Shown: positions 43,195 to 53,275 of the stretch, piece after piece | How the letters are laid out: each line of letters opens with the position of its first letter | Numbering within the stretch: position 1 is the stretch's first letter | NCBI GenBank assembly: GCA_033439765.1 | Contig: JAULSN010000009.1 | Location: 2,356,001-2,420,000 of the forward strand | Source: Lasiosphaeria ovina | Taxonomy: Eukaryota; Ascomycota; Sordariomycetes; Sordariales; Lasiosphaeriaceae | Length of the DNA: 64,000 nt | Reading direction: 5' to 3' | Made by a program: the position numbers and the translations under genes | The notes under the pieces: model-generated | What the model saw: only the letters and a program-made list of their open reading frames with translations | The model's database searches: none | What the model was told of the DNA's origin: nothing

Positions 43195-43996
43195 TTTTGT
43201 GCTGTGTGGTGGGATTCTGTGGTTAGTGGCCGGCTCCTAACTGCGTGCGATTCGTGAATTGTCTTACTTGAGAAGAAGATGTTCAAAGAACAAGAGAGGT
43301 CAATCAAATTTAACCGCTGCGTTGGGCGGAGAAAGACTCTTCTTGGTTCTGAAGTTTCGGAATAGAGAGGAATTTCGGCAGTGACTGCTAGGTGAATTAT
43401 TTTACAATTTTGGTGTCTGTGAGCCCGCTTTCCGCGACCCCACCAGTCAGGTGACCTCCCAACTCTTAGGGCAGAAGGACAATTGGGGCACTGCTGACGT
43501 AATGCTGGTTTTCTAGCCCCTCATCGGAATTTGAGGCTGCGTGGCGGAAACTGTGACTTCTGCCCAAGGACAAACTTTCGCGGAATCGGCATTAGCAATT
43601 TCCGTACATTTAATAGTGGGTCCCTGAGGACGCCCCTGGATGAACTGCGCCAGCGCCGAACAGTTAAAAAGCTGGCCCGCCGACCAGACTTAAGACCGCT
43701 ATCGATCACGCACGACTCTTTGTTCCCCTCCTTTCCTACAAAGACGCCGACGCATTTCCGGTCGTCAGCCCTGCGTCCCGAATCATCGACTTTTTCCTGC
43801 GATTTTCTCGATCAGCGAAATTTGGCCAGTATTTCGTAACTGGCTCGTAGCGGGAGCCGTAAAGCGATCGATGACCTCGTCTTTCTGAGGCGCTTCCACT
43901 CGTCTTTTCCGTTTTCGATGAGTCAACGCCGAAACACTGCGTGAGGCCGGGGAGGGATTCTTTCATTTTCGTCGATTTCGGTCCTTAGCCGCTACA
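43195..43996. other. Divergent promoter region rpp2/spt2
   Basis: About 800 bp. A 102-codon frame at 43531-43839 has no recognisable domain. Presumed promoters only. Confidence 0.5.
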
Positions 43997-45219
43997 ATGC
44001 CGGTATGTTCAAGCGCCTTTTTCATTTGTCTCGCTTTGCTGACCCTTGCTTGAAGATTGGTGACCTGCTTGCGTCGATAACCGGCGAAAAGCCGTCAGCG
44101 GCTCCGGCCATTACCCCTCGACCCACTATTGCGATACCGAAGCGCAAGGCCGAAGACGATCTTGGACGTACGCCCGCAAAGACCCCGCGCACAGAATTTG
44201 TCGCACAGGACCCCTCCAGACAAAATGGCAGCTCACAGAGCCTGTCACGTCCCACGGCAAAATCTACGGGTTCGACTGACAAGTCCGCCTCAGTGCAACG
44301 GCCTGCAGCGAAGCCCCAGACCTCGGCGCTAGCCAAGGCTGTAAGTGCACCAGCAAGGGCGAGCGGTAACAGCTCGTCAACCACAGCTCGTCAACCTTTG
44401 CCATCGCGGCCAATTGTCAAACGTCCAACCAACGATGACTCTGAGCCAAAGCCGGAACCGAAGAAACGGTCCTTCCAAGAGGTCATGAAACGAGCCCGTG
44501 AAAACGCGGCAGCCAGAGAGTCATTTGGCAAGATCCAGCATAAGACGCTCGAGAGAGGATTAAGCATGAGAGAACGCAAAGAGATGAAGGCAGGAACAAC
44601 GCGGAAAGAGGGACCACCCTCACGACAGGGAACACCTGCAAGACAGCTACTGGCTAAGAATGGCGCAGCTGCCCCGCTCCGTCGGGATGGAGCAAATATC
44701 ACCAGCCAGCGGAATGGCGCCGTCCCCAGGACTGCCAGAGCCGTTAGTACCCCCAGTGCTTCACGGAAGACACCTCCAGCCACGGAGGAGAAGAAGGTCA
44801 AGAAGGCTGCCCTCGCGACAACGGGCTACACCGGGACTGCGCGGGGTGCAGTACGCCCACGGCCAGGCGCATCGTCGTTACTGGCGTCGTCGAAGACCAC
44901 CGCTGCATCGAGAGATGCTAAGCCGCCTCGATATGGTGGTGCGCTCTCCGGCTCGAGGAGAAACGACGAGTATGACGACGAGTTGGATGATTTCATCGAG
45001 TACGATGATGAAGAAGATATACCCGCCCGTGGCGGCTACGACTCCCTCGATGAAGACGAGTCGGATATGGAGGCCGGCTTGGGAGACATAGACGAGGAGG
45101 AGCGGCGTGCTGAATATTTCGCCCGCCGCGAGGACCAGGAGCAAGAAGCTCTCGAGCGAAGACTCAAGCAAGAGAAAGAACGAAAACGCCTCGCGGCCTC
45201 GAGGAACGGAGGCCGCTAA
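43997..45219 (+). CDS. spt2: SPT2 chromatin protein / H3-H4 histone chaperone
   Basis: Nuclear protein that binds H3-H4 and DNA and limits cryptic transcription. Two exons, 43997-44002 (only ATG CCG) and 44056-45219, 1170 nt, 389 residues. The 53-nt intron (GTATGT...CTGAC...TGAAG) restores MPIGDLLASITGEKP, the usual fungal N terminus. The middle is Ser/Thr/Pro/Lys-rich and disordered, with KKRSFQEVMKRARENAAARESFGKIQHK, a recognisable SPT2 motif. The C-terminal SPT2 domain is acidic then basic: DEYDDELDDFIEYDDEED, YDSLDEDESDMEAGLGDIDEEERRAEYFARREDQEQ, ending in a K/R-rich helix, the region that contacts histones in known structures. The six-nucleotide first coding exon is notable. Confidence 0.93.
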
Positions 45220-46029
45220 ATCCCATAGCAAGGACATGATTTGGTGTTTGGGTTGGCTTTCGAGTTTGGAGATGGGTTGAGTCGGGCACCTGAATAGGGG
45301 GTTTGGTGTGCATTCAGAGTATCGGCGCTCTTTGGGGTGATACTTTCGGGGACATGCTTTTGAATTATGGCGTTGACCGGAAGATGGACGTGGACACCTA
45401 GAGACGAGAGGATACCGCATCAGCGCTTGGAGTTTTCGTCATTTGAGCTTGGTTGTGATCGGCCTATTTTGGGCTTGATGGATAGGTACCTAGGTTATTG
45501 TAGATGACTCTATTGCCGTGCAAGTTGGACAAGCTTGCACTTAATTTACAAATTCTCTGAGCCAACGCTACATTCCCAACGGCACTTCGTTTCACCGTTG
45601 ATAAAAGTCAACTATGTAAGATCTTGCAAAGGTAGGTATATTGTATATAGCGAAAGTCTGCACCCTGTCTTGTACCATCCTGAATAGTATACGGATATCG
45701 CCATGTATTCATGATTTTCTTAATTATACCAAAATGGTAAGGGGATATCCGCATTACAACAGTGAAATGCACTTACAGTGTCGTTGCCAATCGCAAAGTT
45801 GCTGTCCTGGCCAATGGGATGCGGGAGTTTGCCCCACCACCAAATCCCCCGCCAGATTGAAATCCGATAAGGCGCCGGTTTATTTTTTTTATCGGCTCCA
45901 GAAAACATCGAGACATCGATTGATACCGACCACAGCACTTCGCATTGATCCGACAGGTTTCCTCGATCGCCACTCAATCCGCCAACCACCCCGAAGTTCT
46001 AGTCCCTCTCGAGGGCGTCGGCAATCAAC
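45220..46029. other. Intergenic, nsa2 promoter region
   Basis: 810 bp between spt2 and nsa2 on the same strand. A TAGGTACCTAGG-type motif lies at 45483-45496. No gene. Confidence 0.5.
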
Positions 46030-47696
46030 ATGGTTCGTTGGAGTCCGCCCCGTCGCACCGCCCATTCGACACCGCTACTCGCTTTTCACGGCCCTTGTTC
46101 CATCTTGAAAGTCTTTCCTGGCTAACTGCTCTTTTTCTCCCCCACGTTATAGCCCCAAAACGAATATATCGGTATGCTTTTTCCCGCTCAATCGTGTAGC
46201 CCGCTCGACTGGCTGCGAAACGGAAGCCGAGCCGAGGCGACCCAGCCAAACCTGTAATGATCTAACACGAATGACCACGAAACAGAGAGGCACACGAAGC
46301 TCTTCGGCAAGCGACTGGACACCGAGGAGCGGGCGCGGAAGAAGTTGGCGCGTGAGGGCCACAAGCAGAGCGAGAATGCGCAGAACCTGCGCGGCCTGCG
46401 GGCCAAGCTCTACGCCAAGGAGCGCCACTCGCAGAAGATCCAGATGCGCAAGAAGATCAAGCAGCACGAGGAGCGCAACATCAAGGGTACCGCCGACGAG
46501 AAGGAGCCTGCGAACCCCATCCCCTCGTACCTGCTAGACCGAGCGAACCCGACGAACGCGAAGGCGCTAAGGTATGTGGTTGGGGCGTGCCGGAGGTTGA
46601 CTTGATGTTGTGGAGGACCAAAACACTAGGACCGAAGGAGAACGGTTTATGGAGGCGGGCGTTAGCTAACTAGTTGTTCACAGCTCCCAAATCAAGAACA
46701 AGCGCGCTGAAAAGGCTGCCCGCTTCTCGGTACCGATCCCCAAGGTAAAGGGAATCAGCGAGGAAGAGTTGTTCAAGGTGTAAGTGCATGGCTCCTGCCA
46801 CTGCCGGCTTCATCTGAGCGGCGATGGAGATCGCTCTGCGAATGCTGACGAATTTGCAACAGCGTCAAAACGGGCAAGAAGATTGCAAAGAAAGGTACGC
46901 TCTTCTGCAACACCACCTATGGTCCAAGGTCCGCCCAAGCTAACCATGAACGCATATAGGATGGAAACGTGTTGTCACAAAGGTTGGATTGAGTCTAATC
47001 CTGGAAAATGCTGCGAATTTGGCTGCAGAAGCAACCGTACTGACGTTTCCTTCCAGCCGACTTTCGTTGGACCCGACTTCACAAGACGGCCAGTCAAATA
47101 CGAACGCTTCATCCGGCCCATGGGTCTGCGTTATAAGAAGGTACAATTGTCTCAGGAATTATTGGCTCTTCCATCGCTGACTCCGATTTCTCAGGCGAAT
47201 GTTACGCACCCGACATTGAACGTGACAGTGCAACTCCCCATTCTGGGAGTAAAGAAGAACCCCAATAACCCTCTGTGAGTCAAATACGGCCCCCCCAGCA
47301 GTTTAGGCCAAGCCACCTGTGTTCTTGGTTTTTTTGCGTGCAATGCTGACTAGTATTTAGTTGTATGTAAAAGTAACCCCTGAAAATCTGTCTACGGTAA
47401 TGCTAACACAGGATCAAGACACGCAACTTGGCGTTTTGACCAAGGGCACCATGTATGTTGACAATCTGCACTGTTTCTCTGTCTGGGATTTCGCTAATGT
47501 TATTTGATCAGTATCGAGGTCAACGTGTCCGATCTGGGAATTGTCACGGCATCGGGCAAGATTGCCTGGGGCCGTTACGCGCAAGTCACTAACAACCCCG
47601 AGGTACGTCTCGAACTCGCACGCACTCATGTTGTATCGATGCTGACTGTTGCGGTAATAGAATGATGGCTGTTTGAACGCGGTCCTTCTGGTGTAG
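46030..47696 (+). CDS. nsa2: Ribosome biogenesis protein NSA2, twelve exons incl. a 2-nt micro-exon
   Basis: Nuclear factor of the pre-60S particle needed for 27S rRNA processing. Exons: 46030-46032 (ATG only), 46153-46171, 46286-46571, 46684-46779, 46863-46894, 46960-46982, 47057-47140, 47195-47274, 47361-47362 (TT), 47419-47452, 47512-47602, 47661-47696. Sum 786 nt, 261 residues, the length I recall for yeast Nsa2. The product reads [99 protein letters not shown] and ends [10 protein letters not shown], agreeing with the family throughout. The two-nucleotide exon is needed to read PLYTQLGV in frame; skipping it shifts the frame, and retaining the second intron gives an immediate stop. All introns are GT-AG with CTAAC/CTGAC-like branch points visible in several. 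Confidence 0.93.
47275..47418 (+). other. nsa2: Two introns flanking a 2-nt exon in nsa2
   Basis: Intron A 47275-47360 (86 nt): donor GTGAGT, branch-like GCTGAC at 47344-47349, acceptor TATTTAG. Exon TT at 47361-47362. Intron B 47363-47418 (56 nt): donor GTATGT, branch GCTAAC at 47402-47407, acceptor ATCAAG. Both introns have normal fungal size and signals. Confidence 0.8.
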
Positions 47697-49082
47697 TTTG
47701 GCAGTCGCTGTCGGCGAGGGAAAATGCGTTGGTGTGTATCTCTGGGAAGGGTGGGAGGCTAGGCAAAAATACAGACATTCGCATGGGAAGGCGTTTTGGC
47801 GTCCGATACTTGAGCACCGAACTTTGTCAAGTAATTGTACATTCGATAAATAGGAAAAAAGAAAGGGGCCAACAAAAGGCGTCTTACAAAGCAAGACTAT
47901 CCAACTTGGCACCTACAAAGCGCCTGCTCCCTGTTTCGTGTTCTAATTGCAACTGGCGCTCTTTCACATGTAGATAAGTAGCGGGGCGATTGGTAATGCC
48001 ACGACTTGCTTGAAAGGCTGAGAGAAGCAAAACCGGATCACTGGATCAGCAATGCTTGACTTTGTTGTTCCGTAGGGGGAGACATGTACAACACTACGGC
48101 GTTAGAACAAGTATATGAGAAACAGGAGAATAAATGCGATATAACTTTGTGCTCAACGAGGAATTGCCCCTAAATGCCCGTCATGTTTAGTATCTCTCTT
48201 GGAAGTTATTAGTAATACAGAGATACTACAAAATCTCTTCTACATACAAGAGCTCGGGACGTTGCATGCTTGGGTATATACTCCGTACCTTGTCTAGCCC
48301 CTTTATTTCTCTGAGTTCCACGTTTGCCTTGTCGTTGTGTGCCTCTTCAAGTAGCGACAAAGGCATAAGATCAACGACCTTGAATGTGATCGAACCATTT
48401 CCGTGAAATTCTCACTTGGCTGGACACTAGTAACTCTAACCATACCTTTTGCGTTGAACCTGCTTCATGGCACATTTCGACAAGTCCCATCACTCTCAAA
48501 GAAAGGAGCAAAAATTGGCAACAACAGAACATTCCGCTCTGATCCATGATTTCCGTATTTATGTTCTCGACAGAACTGGGTATCTATACATACACATAGC
48601 GGCCAGGCCTCCCAGTTAACACCACCGCAGACACCCAGAAGTAAATAACCCCATCGTAAAAAAAGGGAAATGATGAAAGAGGCGTGGGGATATGTCTATA
48701 TAATATGCCGACCCCCGAGTGTCTGTATGTATGCTTGTTGCAAGAATCGAACCTGTGCCCCCTGTGCCCCGTGTCCAATAGGGAAAACCCCAGAAGAAAG
48801 TACGCGACAAAAGAAATACCCAAAAGCCAGCTCAAGCACCATAGCAACCCCCATTTCCTGCTCATCGGGGCAGCCGATAGCCAAAATAGCAAGGCATGAA
48901 ACTGGCTGTGTAAAAAAAAGCGGATAAGGATTCTAGGAATGTTTCGGCTTCCACTTCCCATCCGGCAGCAGTGGCGAGCGAGTTCCTTTTTCTCGTCTGC
49001 GTGCGTTTCACGTCGTCGGCCTTTCACCCCTGAACATTGGCGAGAGGAAATTCCACTCTGCTTTTCCTTTGGCGGCCCGAGT
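47697..49082. other. Intergenic between convergent nsa2 and RBR gene
   Basis: 1.4 kb between stop codons. A 147-codon minus-strand frame (48584-49027) has no recognisable domain. A GGTTCGATTC box (minus strand, near 48745) recalls a tRNA T-arm, but no cloverleaf forms. Nothing else seen. Confidence 0.45.
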
Positions 49083-50142
49083 TCACCACAGCACGCACCC
49101 CTCGTGCACCTCGTACGGTTTCCGCTCTTTGCCGCACATGTAACACCAGTTGGAGCCGCAGATGCATCTGGTGAGCGTGTTAGTTTTATTTTATTTTATT
49201 TTATTAGGGGGAGCGATAGCTGTCGAAAGAGGAAGAAAAAAGGAGAAAGAAGGGGTCAGATATCAACACTCACACAATATTATTGCAGCCTTGCGTCTTC
49301 TCCACGACGCGGCGGCAGCGGGGACACTCCTTCCAGCCCATGTTCCGCGCCAGGCGCCTAAACCGTGCTTCGAGGGCCGGGTGCAGGTGCGGGCCGGGGC
49401 CGACGGGGCACGGGCCGAAGTGGAAGCGGCCGCGGCAGCGCACGCACGTCTTGGAGTGGCAGGCGCGGCAGCGGGCCGACGTGGGCGTGCGCAGCGCCGG
49501 CGGGATGAAGGCGCCGCACCCTGCCCCGTCCCAGCAGTACAGCTTGTCGTCTGCCTCGAACTCGGCCAGCCGCGCGCGGTAGTCGGCCAGCTGCGCGGCT
49601 GTCGCGAACGCCCCCGCCCGCTGCAGCAGCCGCGGCGCCAGCGCCGGGCCGTCGCCGCAGCACCGCGCCGGCTGGAACGGGAGCGTGCGCAGCGCCACCG
49701 CGCCGTTGCGCCCGATGCAGTCCACGCAGTGCACGTGCCCACAGGCCAGCCGGTGCACGAGCGAGTCGCGCCACGGAACGGTTGCTGCTGCTGCCGCCGG
49801 GAAGGCCGTCATGCAGATCAGACACTCTAGCTCCTCGGCGGCGAGCTGCGGGGGGGGAGTAGGCGGCGGTTGCGGAGGCGGCTGCGGAGGTGGCTGCGGA
49901 GGCGGCTGCGGCGCCCGCGGAGTCGGCTGCTGCTGCTCCATGGCGATGTCTGACGCAGTGAGATCAACGTGCCGAGGCTGTGGCTGCTGGCAGGCGTGCT
50001 GTTCTAGTCCCTGTGGCTCTCCCTGCTGTGGGCCCCGTGATTGGAGGTTCGACATTGGCTGCTGGTGGTGCCTTTGTTGTCCAAAGTGATGTATTTGGTG
50101 TGCTTGGAGGTTTAGTTCGTGTTCCAGGTGCATTTCTTGCAT
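49083..50142 (-). CDS. RBR-type (RING-IBR-RING) E3 ubiquitin ligase
   Basis: Two exons, 50142-49274 and 49167-49083, 954 nt, 317 residues. The first ~100 residues are Q/H/P-rich with a QPPPQPPP run. RING1 starts near 105: CLICM...HRLACGHVHCVDCIGR...CC. IBR: YCWDGAGCGAFIPP...CRACHSKTCVRC...FHFGPCP. RING2: CPRCRRVVEKTQGCNNIVCICGSNWCYMC, in which the Cys of QGC corresponds to the thioester-forming Cys of RBR ligases. The 106-nt intron (GTGAGT donor, containing TAAAA repeats) lies inside RING2 and restores IVCICG. It should transfer ubiquitin by the RING/HECT-hybrid mechanism; substrate unknown. The N terminus is uncertain: the ATG is preceded by TTTCTTAG, which could be an acceptor of an upstream exon. 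Confidence 0.85.
49184..49206. repeat. (TTTTA)n in the RBR gene intron
   Basis: About four TTTTA units on the plus strand within the intron of the RBR gene. Confidence 0.85.
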
Positions 50143-50560
50143 CTAAGAAAGCGTCTGGTAAGCCAGGGTCTGTGGTGTTGGATAAAGGAGCTGCCGCAGT
50201 GAATCGAATCATGTCTAATGTTTGATGAATGGGATGGATGGAAGAGAGACGCAGCGTGATAGAAATCTGAGGAGGGAGTGAGGAATCCATTTTAGTATCG
50301 CTTTCTGATGTTGGGTATGCGATGCCCAAACAGCACAGAGCTGTTTGTGAGTTGTCACGGACAGAGGACTGGAGTGAAGTCAACAAATGGCTTGAGTTGC
50401 CCAGCCAGACTGCTTTTTCGGCCTGGTTGTTGCTGGTTCGACTTCATTCGCTGGCGAGCCCCCGTCGACCACACGTCAAGCCCAGTATGGCTGAAGCCAC
50501 ACCAGTCCCGGCCAACAACTCGATGGCAAATCGCTTGGGCCACAATAATACCCCAAGGCT
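50143..50560. other. Intergenic, upstream of the RBR gene
   Basis: 418 bp. A minus-strand frame runs through here (MDSSLPPQISITLRLSSIHPIHQ...) and could encode an upstream exon of the RBR gene; evidence is weak. Confidence 0.35.
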
Positions 50561-51417
50561 TCACTTCTTCAAACACGCATAAAAGTCGAGCAGATAACCT
50601 GTCATAGGCGGCTCTGGAGAAAGTTTTGGTATGGGCCGAACGTTCAACACGATGATGGGAAATTGAAGCACGATCTCGGTGACGACGGCGAGGATCTTGA
50701 AGCACTTGCATTTTGGATTTATACCTTGGCAGTTGCTAATAAAAGATAAAAGACGTGCATCTCCGGCCCATAACAGGCGCAACTGAGACAAGCCTGCAGT
50801 GGTAGAAAAGGGGAGAATGATACAAAAAGCTCAGAAATGCGTACCTGGGCCTGGGCCATGTCGTGGCCCAAACGAAGCAATTCCATGTGAGGCACCACAG
50901 CGGCTGGCGGGCGCACGGCATCGAACAGGCGAATAATGGCATCGAACTCGCGATTGAGCTCACCCCAAGCAGCGTCCCTGGTGATGATCTGCTGCAGAAG
51001 CAGGCCACGCAGCAGCGCCGTGGTTTCGTCGTCCTGAGACTCGTGGGGCCCTTCTTGTTTATCCAGCGGCCTGGGCACTGGTACCTCCTCGCCGCCAAGC
51101 CCTTCGGCCAGCCGACACAACCAGGCGCACACGCACAGCGACAGATTGACCGCGAGAAGGGTCAGAGTTATCGCCTGGTTGGGCGTGGTCCCCCATATTA
51201 GGGACGAGGATAGCGACCCGACGAGGTGGGCCAGGGACCCGAGCAGGAACAATACCACGGGGATGTCGGCCAGGTAGAGTACGGGGTTGTCTGCGCCGAG
51301 CGGCCTGGACGAGAGGCGGACGGGGAAATACTGCAGCCATAGCCGCCGCCACCCCGTGATGGGCTGCTTCGCCGTTGCAGTAGCGTGGGGTGGAGGAACG
51401 AGGCGGGGATTCTCCAT
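50561..51417 (-). CDS. Uncharacterised integral membrane protein
   Basis: Two exons, 51417-50845 and 50782-50561, 795 nt, 264 residues. The first exon ends at GTACGC. The acceptor GTCTCAG, not the first available AG, keeps a 74-codon frame open to a natural stop. Predicted membrane segments are VLYLADIPVVLFLLGSLAHLVG (about 46-67), AITLTLLAVNLSLCVCAWLC (about 81-100) and possibly ILAVVTEIVLQFPIIVLNV near the C terminus. A charged loop (LDKQEGPHESQDDET) and an amphipathic helix follow the second segment. I do not recognise the family; it resembles fungus-specific membrane proteins. The C-terminal exon is less certain than the first. Confidence 0.6.
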
Positions 51418-52258
51418 GGTTCCCTTTTGTTCCGTGTGTGATGGAGGGGATTCGCGTTTCCGTCGCAGTGCGGGTGTCTAGTGCGGTGCGGGCAGATTAC
51501 TCGTGCCAGAGGGGAACTGGGAGCTCGATGCCCTCGTTCATGAGTGGAATAGGTAGGTAGGTACGTGGTCTTTCTTTCGGAACAGAAAGCCTGTCGTGAA
51601 GTAACGTTTGCGTCAAGCTTCCGTGACGCAGATCCAGGGTCCCGGGGCCATCTCGCCTTGCAGCACTCTTTCTTGCCAAACTCCGTCCGAGCCCAGTGCC
51701 GAGGAAGGCGTGCCCAGGGCGTGGCGTCAAGTAAGGTTACTTTTATTTCCTCGAGCTTCTCAGGGACTTTAACTTCCCTACCCAGGCACCTCGGGCACCT
51801 CGGGCACCTCGACAAGGAGCTGGCCAGGGCAGGTGTGGACGTGATAGTTTGGTAATAGCCTAGGTTGCGTCATGATGCGCTCCGTCCTTCTAAGTCTGCA
51901 TTGCTCTCCCGCGTCTAAATGCCCGATTTCGTCCCATCTCTGCTGCCGTATATACACGAGCTGCATACCCAAGGTAGGTAGGCACCAGACACCTGGCAAA
52001 GCATCAGCTAGCTCTCTACACTGGAGTGTGAATATGAATCTTCGATAAACAGATGCAACATGCAAGAAAAACATGGAAAAAAGGAAAACGACATCGCAAA
52101 ACCAACCAGTCAAGTCAGATCTACCGCCACGCATGACATCCGTTTTATAGTGAATACTCACAAAAAGCCTACCACCAAAAAAAAAAGCAGAACAAAACGC
52201 CCGCGCATGATCCGCTTAGAGCAAAGCGACCTCTTACGAGCCAGCCCACTGGTGGCAC
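51418..52258. other. Intergenic, promoter of the membrane-protein gene
   Basis: 840 bp. It contains a CACCTCGGG triplet repeat (about 51787-51810) and AGGTAGGTAGGTA runs at 51550-51563 and 51970-51983. No gene. Confidence 0.5.
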
Positions 52259-53275
52259 TCATTTATTATGCCACACAAAGTTGCGCAGACTGTCCCACGA
52301 GTCGGCGTTGGCATAGATATACGTCATGCTGCTGCGGAGGCTGGGCTGGAGCTCGTCGGCGTGCCAGCGGAAGAGGTGCATGACGGCGGCCCACGAGGCG
52401 CTGGCGAAGAGCGGCCAGGCGAGGTGGCTGATGGTGGCGCTGGTGCGCGGCTCCGAGACGCCCGGCAGGCCGTGGCCGGGCTTGACGGCCAGGCGCGCGA
52501 GCGCCAGCACGACGCGCGCGAACACGTAGATGACGATCTGCTGGTTCACGCTTGAGATCTTGCCCGACCGCCGCGACCGCTGCCCGAACACGAGGTACCC
52601 GCTGAGAAGGCCGGCGACGAAGCTGTCGTAGGGGCCTGTATTTGTTACAGGGGTTAGCTCATGTGCGCTCTGTGTTTGTGTCTGTGTCTGTGTCTGTCCG
52701 TGTAGGTGTAGAAAAACTGGGGCAGGGCTTGCCTTCTTTCCCGGGCGTCGCGCCGTAGTTCTTGAGCAGCATGCATGCCGCCTTGTAGATGGTCGCAAAC
52801 TTGGCCAGGTTGCGGGCGTGTGTCTTTGTCGCGCGGAAGATGAGCCAGGCCTTTTCGCGGAGGCTGGGCGGCGGGGAGCAAGAAAGCGAGGTTAGCTTTG
52901 CGGGCTGGGTGGCGCGTCGAGGAGAGGGGGGCAGCCTACGTTCCAGACCGAAATAGCAGTATCATTCTGTGTTTGGATTGCGGTCAGCTTGCGTCGTCTT
53001 CGCGCAGAGGGTGTGAGGGGGGCCTTCGTACACAAGCGCGTGCGGAAAGCGCACTTTGGTTCCGTAGACGGCGCCATTGCGGGCGGCCTTGACGATGGCG
53101 AGGATGTCGTGGTATTTCGGGTTGAGGACGATGCGCTCGGCGGTGGCCTACGAGTGCGGGTTGCAATCTAGTCAGACATTGTGGCCACAGGCCCAGCATA
53201 ATCGCGTATGGGCAGGCGCATGAAACCAGGGGCAAGTGTCGCGCATACCTTGAGGCCCTCGAGAGCGCTCGACAT
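52259..53275 (-). CDS. Peroxisomal membrane protein PXMP4/PMP24-like (Tim17 family)
   Basis: Five exons in transcript order: 53275-53249, 53147-53032, 52966-52940, 52863-52733, 52635-52259; 678 nt, 225 residues. The product starts MSSALEGLKATAERIVLNPKYHDILAIVKAARNGAVYGTKVRFPHALVMILLFRSGTLREKAWLIFRATKTHARNLAKF. The RNGAVYGxKVRxPHALVM and FRSGxLREK segments are the PXMP4 signature. The rest includes YDSFVAGLLSGYLVFGQRSRRSG, RVVLALARLAVK, HLFRWHADELQPSLRSSMTYIY. PXMP4 is a 24-kDa multi-pass peroxisomal membrane protein of the Tim17/22/23/PMP24 family; its molecular role is not settled. Intron 4 (52636-52732, 97 nt) has a GC donor (GCAAGC) and AG acceptor; the other introns are GT-AG. Exon 3 is only 27 nt. 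Confidence 0.9.

Noticed and set aside
47195..47452. A single 144-nt intron (47275-47418) in place of the 2-nt exon model for nsa2
   Set aside because: It would put CTA CAC GCA ACT in place of the conserved LYTQLGV and shift the frame; a junction keeping the frame would need a GA-AG or other non-canonical intron, which is less likely than two canonical introns.
48735..48840. tRNA-like GGTTCGATTC box on the minus strand
   Set aside because: Only a B-box-like motif is present; the T stem has a mismatch, and no matching acceptor, D and anticodon arms form at the right spacing.
48584..49027. 147-codon minus-strand frame with hydrophobic segments
   Set aside because: Lies in the convergent gap after nsa2, has no family resemblance and an improbable start context.
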